From: Candidatus Anammoxibacter sp.
GTDB taxonomy: Bacteria > Planctomycetota > Brocadiia > Brocadiales > Anammoxibacteraceae
Reading direction: 5' to 3'
Length of the DNA: 54,180 nucleotides
Assembly (NCBI GenBank): GCA_021777105.1
Contig: JAIQZQ010000057.1
Span: 1-54,180, forward strand
Below the pieces are notes generated by a model, which was not told the DNA's origin, searched no databases, and saw only the letters and a program-made list of their open reading frames with translations. Numbering within the stretch: position 1 is the stretch's first letter; the number at the start of each line of letters is the position of its first letter. The position numbers and the translations under genes were made by a program. Positions 42,844 through 50,483 of this stretch are shown in pieces.

Positions 42844-43068
42844 ATGAATGTAGAAGAAATTAAACAAAAATATAAAGATGAGTGACTGTTGATAAAGGTT
42901 GAAAGATCAGTGGAGCTAAATAAACCTATAACCGGAGAGCTTGTATTGCATAGCAAAAACAGGGATGATATATATGATGAAATGAAAAAAGTAAACGGAC
43001 ATACATATACTTTATATTCGGGAGAGATTCCAAAAAAAGGATATGCTACGGCTTTTTTAGTGAATTAA
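42844..43068 (+). pseudogene. Small protein gene interrupted by an in-frame TGA
   Basis: Reading through a TGA at 42883-42885 (codon 14) gives a 74-codon protein: 'MNVEEIKQKYKDE', stop, 'LLIKVERSVELNKPITGELV', then 'GHTYTLYSGEIPKKGYATAF'. The style matches small conserved proteins in which a Trp follows the 'KYKDE' stretch, so a TGG-to-TGA change explains the stop. No SECIS-like hairpin with a G loop follows, so selenocysteine is unlikely. It is probably a recently broken gene or a sequencing variant. Confidence 0.55.
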
Positions 43069-43129
43069 TATTGATATAGATAAACCAGTTATTATATTAG
43101 ACATTGCTATTTTGTCCGTATCATAATTA

Positions 43130-43374
43130 TCATTTCTCCCTATGCTTCCTTATCTCTTCGGCAACATCTTCAGGGCTTAAATTTTCATTAGCGCCATATC
43201 TCTGAATGGCGCGGCAACCTCTTTAAACGTTTTATCTTTAAGAGATTCGAAAACCCTTTTTAGATAAATCGTCTCTGAATCAAAAAACAAGTCAAATTCC
43301 ATGCCTTTCTCAAGTCCATATTTTTTACAAACATTTTTAGATAGCGCAATACACCCTCTATCAAATAAAATCAA
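43130..43374 (-). pseudogene. AbrB-like antitoxin, frameshifted near its 3' end
   Basis: The intact frame covers 43374-43177: 'GCIALSKNVCKKYGLEKGM' then 'EFDLFFDSETIYLKRVFESL', an AbrB/MazE-type swapped-hairpin domain. Near 43195 the frame is lost; in another frame the sequence continues as 'GANENLSPEDVAEEIRKHRE' to a stop at 43130, a normal C-terminal tail for such antitoxins. A one- or two-base change at 43190-43200 explains this. It follows the PIN gene by 11 bp on the same strand. Confidence 0.6.
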
Positions 43375-43385
43375 GCTTAAAGTAA

Positions 43386-43775
43386 TTACTTAACACATTT
43401 TACAAAAGAGCTTTTTAAAATAGTTGAATCATTGGTAAGCAATTCCAGATTATTATGCCTTGCAGTCCCCGCTATAAGCCTATCATGCAACTCAGGAATA
43501 TCTGATATTTCAAAAGAGGTTTCAATTATATCAACGCTTAGTTTCTCTTCAATATAGTTTGTAGAGTCTAAAATATTTTTAACATCATGAACGGATATAG
43601 GAATTCTTCTCTTTTCAAAAAGGTAACCTATTTCAAAAACAGTAACAGCCGGGATAACAATGATATTGCTTCCGTTATCGGCTTCATGAAAGATTGAATC
43701 AATAGTTTCATTAATTACTTGTTGCCCATTCATAAATTTTATTAACGCCATGGTATCTGTAACATATTTTTTCAT
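43386..43775 (-). CDS. PIN-domain toxin (VapC-like)
   Basis: The 129-residue protein has the PIN fold acidic residues: Asp in 'YVTDTMALIKFM', Glu in 'VTVFEIGYLFEKRRI', and Asp in 'ELHDRLIAGTARHNNLELLT' followed by ND. VapC toxins are Mg-dependent RNases of tRNA or rRNA. I start at the ATG at 43775, which overlaps the upstream antitoxin stop (ATGA), rather than at a codon 15 bases earlier. Confidence 0.82.
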   Translation of the reverse strand: MKKYVTDTMALIKFMNGQQVINETIDSIFHEADNGSNIIVIPAVTVFEIGYLFEKRRIPISVHDVKNILDSTNYIEEKLSVDIIETSFEISDIPELHDRLIAGTARHNNLELLTNDSTILKSSFVKCVK

Positions 43776-44008
43776 TGAGTATGTTTCCATTCATTATCAA
43801 TATGTTTTTCTGAATTGCGGCTAAGGCCTTTCAAATCATTCTCAATTTGTTCGTAATCGATATCGGCATTTTTAAAGAGACCGCCTATTTTTTTAACTCT
43901 TTTATTTTTTTCCGGAAAAATAACAATCACCTCAATAGGTTCCTTGTATTTTGGTTTTTCCGGCATATCAATCATGCCATTGTTGTAAATACCTTTTAAT
44001 GCCTTCAT
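43772..44008 (-). CDS. Antitoxin paired with the PIN toxin
   Basis: The 78-residue protein begins 'MKALKGIYNNGMIDMPEKPK' and continues 'PIEVIVIFPEKNKRVKKIGG', the small beta-rich domain seen in antitoxins of PIN toxins (DUF104/DUF2281-like), then an acidic helical tail likely to bind the toxin. ATGA overlap with the PIN gene shows coupling. A TATTTTCTCCAGG sequence (plus strand) gives a CTGGAGAAA ribosome binding site on the coding strand. Confidence 0.75.
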   Translation of the reverse strand: MKALKGIYNNGMIDMPEKPKYKEPIEVIVIFPEKNKRVKKIGGLFKNADIDYEQIENDLKGLSRNSEKHIDNEWKHTQ

Positions 44009-44171
44009 ATTTTCTCCAGGCTAAATTGTTTTTGTATAAACCACCTTTTTTTTGAATCAAAATAGTTTAAAAACGTCTAAGGGTTCGCTATTCGATCATG
44101 ACTTTAATTGTATTAATTATTAAATGATTTTTCTATATTAAATTTAAACGTTAATTATTTTGCGTCTATTA

Positions 44172-46733
44172 TCAACTCTCACTCATCAACTCCGCGATCC
44201 TGCCCGTCAAGTTTACCAGAATTTCATCCTGTTCATGTTCTTTTAATGTTGATAATGGTTTTTTAGCGTCATTTACTGCCTGAAAATCTGACAGTTTTTT
44301 ATTACTGCTAAACCGGCACGGTTTTAGAATTAACGGGAGGATGGTAGCTCCGTCATTTTCAGCCGCTTTTAATAAGCCCGGCAATTCATTTGTTTTTATA
44401 AATTCAGAAGCTAGAAACTCTGCGCTTACAAGCAAAATTGCCACTTTGGATGCTTTTAATGCTTTTTCAATTTCCCCCTTCCACTTCATGCCGGGTTTTA
44501 TTTTTGTGTCATCCCAAAGGTTGACTGATATGCCTTCGTTTTCTAAACCTTTAAGATGTGTCTGTATTTTTTCAAGCCAATCTTTATCATTGTGAGAATA
44601 GCTTACAAACACTTTGCCGCGTCCTCTGTTTTCAGAAGCTGATATAGTTTTAGTTTCGTTGTAAACGTATTTTTCATCATATATTACCTCGCTCATTAAG
44701 CGACGTATATTAACTTTTTCATAGCTTATTTCACACTCAATTTCATATTTACTATTTTCCAATCTTCGTTTCAATTTGTCATACCCAAAGAAGTAGGGCT
44801 GTTTTGCCGCATTGCATGTATCGCAATTGCAAGGGATCAGCTTATCAACTTTCATTTTTTCGTATTGAGCGTTTATCGTGTCGAGTTCTTCGGTAATTAT
44901 TGTCATAAAGTCGCGTCTATTTTTTCCGTGTATTCTAATCTTGATTGTGCGCGAGTCGTATGATTCAACTATTTCTGCAAATGTTTCACCCCTGCAAAGG
45001 ACGACTCCACGCCGCCATACATGCTCCTGGTTAGTAATATATTTATGTTTCCTTACAATAAACATGGACATTATTCCTTTAGGCATAAAAACATCATATT
45101 TATAACTTAAAAAGAGGTTGGCTTCCTTATTCCAATCATATGCCGGGCTAATTGGATTAAGGCGTTCAGGCACAATAAACTCGCCTGAATCATCTATCTC
45201 ATAGGTTAAGAAAAACTTCTGCATCAATTTTAGCAGTTCGTCCTGCACAAGCTTGTACTCTCCATCTTTCCATATTTTTTTTGCGTCATTTTTAGTGAAT
45301 TTTCCGTTTTTCTTATTCAGCAGTTTATGGTCAAGTATCTTGTAAACTGCGGAAGTGGCCCAGTTTGGTTTCAAAAAAATCGTTTTTCTTAAAAGTTCGT
45401 CGTTCTGAAAATGAAGAAAGACTCCAATATCATGAAAATAAGAGCTTAACACAAACGCGTCTTCAGTTTTTGAGATTCCGTTCTTTTTACAAATATCCAG
45501 ATACTCTTCAATTGTAATAGTGTTGCGAAAGTCATTATCAATAGCGTCCCGTATTATAGTCCATTTTGAAGGCACGGGGCTTCCGATATGAGGCAATTGA
45601 GTGATGTAAAATCTAATTGCCTTTTTAAGCTCCTTAAGTCTTGTTTTATCTTTCTCGGCAAAATCCACATTTTTAACATCCGCAATATTAGTGAACCTTT
45701 TCCTCATTGTGTCAATATCAATATTTCGTTTGCGCTGGTGTTTCTCATTGAGCGTTATAATCAAAGGGCTCTCCCCGCCAAACATCTCAACAATGTGGAG
45801 CCAGTAATTGAAATCAGTGTCTTCGTTGCGACTGTCAGCCACCAGCGCGTATAAGGAACGGTTTGACAAAAAAAATCGGTGCGTAGCTTTGTAAATCTCC
45901 TGTCCTCCAAAATCCCATAGATTTACCCTGAAATTTCTGCCTTCCATCTTTTCAGGATGTTTAAAGTTAGGGAAATCGTCTTTTAATAACGGGAAATAAT
46001 ATTGCTCCACTTCAACGCCTCTAGTTGTTTTATCCTCATGCGGCAATACGCAATTTTCATCTTTGATCTTCCATGCCATTGAAGTTTTACCCGCCCCAGG
46101 TTCCCCTAAAATCAACATTTTAGCTTCAAACAGATAATCATCTTCCTGTTCTTTTAATTGTTGAAAATAATTCCTTATTGCCTCTTTGCCCTGCTTTACA
46201 ATTTCAATCGGTGGAGTTTGTAATGGATTCTCAAAAAACGAAATAAACCCTTCTTCATATACATAATTTTTCCATTGAATATTCATATTGAAATCTGTAA
46301 TCCAGGTGGGCAACTCTTTTATAGGATTGTTATTAATGTCTAAACGTTTCAAATTTTTTAGATTTTTAATATGAGAAATATCGCTTATTCGGTTGTACTT
46401 AACGTCTAAGCGTGTCAAGTTTTTAAAATCATTTAATGGTGAAATATCGCTGATTTGATTCTCACTTAAATTTAAATGAGTCAAATTTTTTAAATTTTTA
46501 ATGTTGGCAATATCGTTTATTTGATTTTGACTTAAATATAAATGAGTTAAATTTTTTAGCTCTAAAAAAATAATTTCAATATTGTTTATTTCATATCCAT
46601 TTAAACCTAAGCCTGTTATCTGTTTATTCCTGTTCATAAAGTAACCATTACAATCCCATTTTATTTCATATATTTTCTTTATTTCTCTGTTCAGTTCTTT
46701 TTCTAATTGTTTAATAACGTCATAGTCACTCAT
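44172..46733 (-). CDS. LRR-Roc-COR-TIR protein (Roco family with TIR effector)
   Basis: The 853-residue protein has four domains. Residues about 35-145: leucine-rich repeats ('LKNLTHLYLSQNQINDI', 'LKNLTHLNLSENQISDI', 'LKRLDINNNPIKELP'). About 200-380: Roc GTPase with P-loop 'GEPGAGKTS' (210-218) and switch 'LWDFGGQE' (272-279). About 385-640: COR-like region with 'FLKPNWATSAVYKILDH' and a Cys pair cluster 'CNCDTCNAAKQ'. About 705-845: TIR domain ('GKVFVSYSHNDKDWLEKI', 'SAEFLASEFIKTNELPGLL' with a candidate catalytic Glu). Bacterial TIR domains often consume NAD+; LRR and GTPase modules would sense and switch. I infer a defence or signalling role. Cytoplasmic. Confidence 0.88.
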   Translation of the reverse strand: MSDYDVIKQLEKELNREIKKIYEIKWDCNGYFMNRNKQITGLGLNGYEINNIEIIFLELKNLTHLYLSQNQINDIANIKNLKNLTHLNLSENQISDISPLNDFKNLTRLDVKYNRISDISHIKNLKNLKRLDINNNPIKELPTWITDFNMNIQWKNYVYEEGFISFFENPLQTPPIEIVKQGKEAIRNYFQQLKEQEDDYLFEAKMLILGEPGAGKTSMAWKIKDENCVLPHEDKTTRGVEVEQYYFPLLKDDFPNFKHPEKMEGRNFRVNLWDFGGQEIYKATHRFFLSNRSLYALVADSRNEDTDFNYWLHIVEMFGGESPLIITLNEKHQRKRNIDIDTMRKRFTNIADVKNVDFAEKDKTRLKELKKAIRFYITQLPHIGSPVPSKWTIIRDAIDNDFRNTITIEEYLDICKKNGISKTEDAFVLSSYFHDIGVFLHFQNDELLRKTIFLKPNWATSAVYKILDHKLLNKKNGKFTKNDAKKIWKDGEYKLVQDELLKLMQKFFLTYEIDDSGEFIVPERLNPISPAYDWNKEANLFLSYKYDVFMPKGIMSMFIVRKHKYITNQEHVWRRGVVLCRGETFAEIVESYDSRTIKIRIHGKNRRDFMTIITEELDTINAQYEKMKVDKLIPCNCDTCNAAKQPYFFGYDKLKRRLENSKYEIECEISYEKVNIRRLMSEVIYDEKYVYNETKTISASENRGRGKVFVSYSHNDKDWLEKIQTHLKGLENEGISVNLWDDTKIKPGMKWKGEIEKALKASKVAILLVSAEFLASEFIKTNELPGLLKAAENDGATILPLILKPCRFSSNKKLSDFQAVNDAKKPLSTLKEHEQDEILVNLTGRIAELMSES

Positions 46734-46890
46734 GTTTTTGTTTTATCCATATTTGAAAAGAAAAAATAACGTTTATTTTCCAAATGAAAATCAAGACATC
46801 CCTCCCCTTTCTCTTTTTAGAAGGAAGGTTGTTTGTTGGAGCTCGCTCCACTGCTCAAAGTTTCTGGTAATGATTTACACATTTCAATCT

Positions 46891-48426
46891 CTATTCAACG
46901 AAATTCCTATCCAGATTGCGGTATTGGAGGGCTTCTGTTATGTGTTCTAGTGCGATGTTTGTGGAGCTTTCGAGGTCGGCTATTGTTCTTGATACTTTGA
47001 GGATCTTGGTGTAGCCGCGGGCTGATAGGCCGAGACTCATCATTGCTTGTTGGAGCATTAATTCGGCCTCGGGTTCAAGTTTGCAATGCTCTTTTATCAT
47101 TTTGGAGGTCATTCTGGCGTTGGTTTTGAATTTGGTTTTGTTAAATCGGTCACGCTGGATCTCCCTGACTGTGCGCACTTTTCCCCTGATCTCTTCAGAC
47201 GATTCTCCGGTGGCGGCCGAGGCAAGCTCGCTGTATTGAATAGCCGGGACCTCAACATGTATATCTATCCTGTCCATTAACGGCCCTGAAATCTTGGACA
47301 TGTAGTTTTGTATCTGACGCGGCGAGCAACGGCATACACGTTTGAGATCTCCGTAAAATCCGCAGGGACATGGATTAACGGCCGCTACAAGCATCAGCTC
47401 GGCAGGGTAAGCGACTGTCGCGGCGGCGCGGGAGATTGTGATCATGCACGACTCCAATGGTTGGCGAAGAGCTTCAAGAGTTTTACGATCAAATTCAGGC
47501 AGTTCGTCAAGAAACAGCACGCCGTGATGCGATAGGCTTATTTCGCCTGGTTTTGGAATTGTGCCGCCTCCAATCAGGCCCGCCGCGCTGATTGCGTGAT
47601 GAGGGCTGCGAAATGGGCGGGTGGCGACAATGGATTGGCCGTGGTCAAGAAGGCCGGCAATGCTGTAGATCTTTGTGGTTTCAAGAGACTCTTCCTGCGT
47701 AAGTTCAGGCATTATGGTTGGGAGCCGTTGCGCAAGCATGGTTTTGCCCGATCCCGGCGGGCCGATCATTATCACGTTATGGGCGCCGGCAACGGCCACC
47801 ATTAACGCCCGTTTTACGTGCTCCTGTCCTTTAACATCCGAAAAATCAACGCAGTAATTCGATTCTTTTTTAAATATCTCATCCAGATTAACGGCGTATG
47901 GCTCTATTTTAAAATCCCCAGTGAAAAAGCCGGCGGCCTCTTTAAGGTCGCGCACTGGAATTACGTCAATACTGTTTACCACCGCAGCTTCCCTTGCGTT
48001 TTCATAGGGAAGGACAACGCCTTTTAATCCTGCTTCGGCGCATTTAATTGCAACGGAAAGGGCTCCTTTAATAGGCCTTAATTTTCCGTTTAGCGCAAGC
48101 TCGCCTATAATTGCGTAATCGGAAAGTTTTGATGTTCTGATATGATCCAGGCCCACAAGCGTGCCGATTGCAATGGGTAGCTCAAACACCGGGCCCTCTT
48201 TTTTTATATCTCCGGGGGCAAGATTGATTGTTACGTGTTTTACCGGAAATTTGTATCCGCTGTTTTTTATGGCAGACCTTACCCGGTCGCGGCACTCTTT
48301 TACAGCCGCGTCAGGCAAACCGATGACTACGGTTGCAGGCAACTGGCCATAGGTAACATTGACTTCTATCTCAAGCATAAAGGCTTCAATGCCACAAACC
48401 GCAACACTTTTTACGCCGGCAAGCAT
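46891..48426 (-). CDS. comM: ComM/YifB family Mg-chelatase-like AAA+ ATPase
   Basis: The 511-residue protein has the ComM N-terminal domain ('VTYGQLPATVVIGLPDAAVK', 'NLAPGDIKKEGPVFELPIAI'), Walker A 'MIGPPGSGKTMLAQRLP', Walker B 'GVLFLDELPEF', the Cys-rich 'NPCPCGFYGDLKRVCRCS' segment, and the C-terminal helical domain. ComM is a helicase that promotes branch migration during natural transformation and recombination. Full length, likely functional. Just upstream of its start lies a double-hairpin repeat pair. Confidence 0.93.
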   Translation of the reverse strand: MLAGVKSVAVCGIEAFMLEIEVNVTYGQLPATVVIGLPDAAVKECRDRVRSAIKNSGYKFPVKHVTINLAPGDIKKEGPVFELPIAIGTLVGLDHIRTSKLSDYAIIGELALNGKLRPIKGALSVAIKCAEAGLKGVVLPYENAREAAVVNSIDVIPVRDLKEAAGFFTGDFKIEPYAVNLDEIFKKESNYCVDFSDVKGQEHVKRALMVAVAGAHNVIMIGPPGSGKTMLAQRLPTIMPELTQEESLETTKIYSIAGLLDHGQSIVATRPFRSPHHAISAAGLIGGGTIPKPGEISLSHHGVLFLDELPEFDRKTLEALRQPLESCMITISRAAATVAYPAELMLVAAVNPCPCGFYGDLKRVCRCSPRQIQNYMSKISGPLMDRIDIHVEVPAIQYSELASAATGESSEEIRGKVRTVREIQRDRFNKTKFKTNARMTSKMIKEHCKLEPEAELMLQQAMMSLGLSARGYTKILKVSRTIADLESSTNIALEHITEALQYRNLDRNFVE

Positions 48427-48442
48427 AAACTCTCCTTTTTAA

Positions 48443-48531
48443 ATGAAAACTGAGCAGATTGTCTGCTCTAGTGATAAATGAACACTTGGCTGCTTGGCTG
48501 CCTTAGTGAGAATTATCCTCTTCGAGGATAA
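48443..48531 (+). repeat. Double-hairpin repeats: partial type B joined to full type A
   Basis: The type B part (48443-48476) has only the first hairpin (GAGCAGattgtCTGCTC). It runs into a full type A copy (48478-48531) whose second stem is ATCCTC/GAGGAT, again compensated. The type A copy keeps a 17-codon open frame plus TAA. Confidence 0.8.
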
Positions 48532-48853
48532 TTTAAGCAATGCGCGCTAAATAAACAACTTTACACAAACATAAGTATGCAAATCTTGCTACGGCTCGTC
48601 AAGATATTTATTTTTAACGCACGCCGAACGAGGTAAAAGACAGAAATGAAATGTATTTATACCTAAATTGAGCGGTTTTTCAACTAAATTTGTCATTTCA
48701 AATACTTTGTTGCTACTCAGCATAAACTCTGGGAGAAATCTTAAAATTGTCAATGTCATAGATTTCTCACATTCATTCGAAATGACACGGTTATGATTAA
48801 TTTTTATTCAATAGGCGCCGGCCTTATTTTTGTAACTTTCACTCTTTTGCGTT

Positions 48854-48904
48854 ATTTTATCTCTACTAAAATTTATTTAATTTAAATTTTAGTAGAGATA
48901 AAAT
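48854..48904. repeat. 21-bp perfect inverted repeat
   Basis: The arms 48854-48874 and 48884-48904 are exact complements (core CTCTACTAAAATTT) around a 9-nt AT loop. It lies about 85 bp upstream of the proposed nikR -35 element. Confidence 0.85.
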
Positions 48905-48989
48905 TAATTTTCCTGAATTAATGGTGTATGTTAACTCAAATTGACGAAACCATTTGCTAATAGCTTTTTTCCAAATATCTTAAAAAAAA

Positions 48990-49018
48990 TTGTTTTTAGC
49001 CCCTAAACGTGTTATAAT
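48990..49018 (+). promoter_or_regulatory. Putative sigma-70 promoter of nikR
   Basis: TTGTTT and TATAAT are separated by 17 bp, about 100 bp upstream of the nikR start. Confidence 0.45.
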
Positions 49019-49116
49019 TTGATTTTTCGTGTTACGTTTGCTGCTTTATTTTATCCTAATATCCCTTTAGCTCTCCTTATATAATTTTTTATATCCAATG
49101 AGGTTTATCTAGTTTT

Positions 49117-49533
49117 ATGGAAAAATTAACGAGGTTTGGTGTTTCGATGGAGCCTGAGCTTTTAAAGGAGTTTGACAAATTTATTACGGAACGGAGCTAT
49201 AAGAACAGGTCGGAGGCTATTCGCGACCTTATCAGGGATAATCTTATTAAAAAAGATTGGGAAGAGGGGAGCAAAGACGCGGTAGGGACTATCACTATTG
49301 TGTATAACCATCATAAGCAGAAGCTTACCGACACTCTGACCGGCATTCAGCATGAGCATCACGCTTCGGTGATTTCAACATTGCATGTTCACCTTGACCA
49401 CCACAATTGCCTTGAGGTATTGGTGGTAAAGGGCAAGGGGAGCGAGATTAGAAATATATCAGATCAGTTGATCAGCGCAAAAGGGGTTAAACACGGCAAG
49501 CTGATTGTCGCTTCGAGCGGGAATGATTTTTAG
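49117..49533 (+). CDS. nikR: Nickel-responsive regulator NikR
   Basis: The 138-residue protein has an N-terminal ribbon-helix-helix ('TRFGVSMEPELLKEFDKFI', 'YKNRSEAIRDLIRDNLI') and a C-terminal ACT-like nickel-binding domain with the ligands in 'VISTLHVHLDHHNCLEVLVV' (HxH and Cys) and an earlier His in the 'IVYNHHKQ' segment. Nickel-bound NikR represses or controls nickel uptake genes. The neighbouring transporter gene supports this role. Confidence 0.93.
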   Translation: MEKLTRFGVSMEPELLKEFDKFITERSYKNRSEAIRDLIRDNLIKKDWEEGSKDAVGTITIVYNHHKQKLTDTLTGIQHEHHASVISTLHVHLDHHNCLEVLVVKGKGSEIRNISDQLISAKGVKHGKLIVASSGNDF

Positions 49534-49697
49534 GGGTAATCATATTACACACCCCTTGTTCCCCTCTTTTTAGAGGGGAGGTTAGATGTTGTTGATTTCT
49601 TTAATACACGATTTGTGGGTAACGAATGGGCTGAGCCTTGTAACAAGTTGTATTTCAAATTTTTTACTTATCCGGCTTGACCCGGATTATTTTTTTT

Positions 49698-50417
49698 ATG
49701 ACAAACGCACTTTTAATACTAGCGCTTACCGCGTGTTCAATTGGTTTTTTTCACACATTGTTCGGGCCTGATCACTATATGCCTTTTATAATGATGGCCA
49801 AGGCGCGGAAATGGACGCTTCGAAAAACAATATGGATAACTTCCCTTTGCGGCCTGGGCCACATTGTGGGTTCGATTTTGCTTGGGATAATCGGAATCGT
49901 TTTGGGCATTTCGGTAAGCAGCCTGAACGCAACGGAATCGTTTCGCGGGGAGCTTGCAGCGTGGTTTCTCATAGCGTTCGGCCTTGTCTATTTTGTCTGG
50001 GGTTTGCGCAAGGCGTTACGCAACCGCGTCCATTCGCACAAACACGACCACGGCGAAAGCGAAAAGGATTCGCACATCCACAACCATGCGCATAATGAAA
50101 AACATTTACATATACACGGCAAGGAGAAGGCGAAGAACATAACTCCATGGATACTTTTTACAATCTTCTTTTTCGGCCCATGCGAGCCTTTGATTCCTAT
50201 GTTGATGTATCCTGCGGCAAAGGACAGTATGCCGGCAATGGTATTAATTGCGGGTCTTTTCGGGATTGTGACTATTGCGACAATGCTTGGAGTTGTGGTT
50301 GCTACGTCGTTGGGTGTTAATCTTCTGCCGCTGGGGCGTCTTGAAAGGTATACTCAGGCGGTTGCCGGCGCTACGGTCTGCATGTGCGGGATATCAATCC
50401 AGTTTCTTGGGTTATGA
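49698..50417 (+). CDS. Nickel/cobalt-type membrane transporter with His-rich loop
   Basis: The 239-residue protein has six hydrophobic segments, the motif 'HTLFGPDHYMPF' in the first helices and 'GLGHIVGSILLG' next, similar to the UreH/RcnA/TauE-like group of Ni/Co carriers. A cytoplasmic loop is very His-rich ('HSHKHDHGESEKDSHIHNHA'), as expected for nickel or cobalt handling. It follows nikR by about 165 bp on the same strand. I use the ATG at 49698; the longer frame begins at TTG. Direction (uptake or efflux) cannot be told. Confidence 0.75.
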   Translation: MTNALLILALTACSIGFFHTLFGPDHYMPFIMMAKARKWTLRKTIWITSLCGLGHIVGSILLGIIGIVLGISVSSLNATESFRGELAAWFLIAFGLVYFVWGLRKALRNRVHSHKHDHGESEKDSHIHNHAHNEKHLHIHGKEKAKNITPWILFTIFFFGPCEPLIPMLMYPAAKDSMPAMVLIAGLFGIVTIATMLGVVVATSLGVNLLPLGRLERYTQAVAGATVCMCGISIQFLGL

Positions 50418-50483
50418 TTTTGCCTCCTTACGAGGCCGGGAAAAACAGGCGGGTTTCATAAGACAAAACATTTGCGCACAAAA

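Larger units (their letters stand above)
48427..49116. other. Intergenic region with repeats and a long palindrome
   Basis: Contains a partial type B and a full type A double-hairpin repeat (48443-48531), a 21-bp perfect inverted repeat (48854-48904) and a likely nikR promoter (48990-49018). No gene is supported between comM and nikR. Confidence 0.6.

Noticed and set aside
42844..43068. Second selenoprotein candidate at the TGA codon 42883-42885
   Set aside because: The position looks like Trp in this protein type, there is no paired Cys, and no SECIS-like hairpin with a G loop follows.
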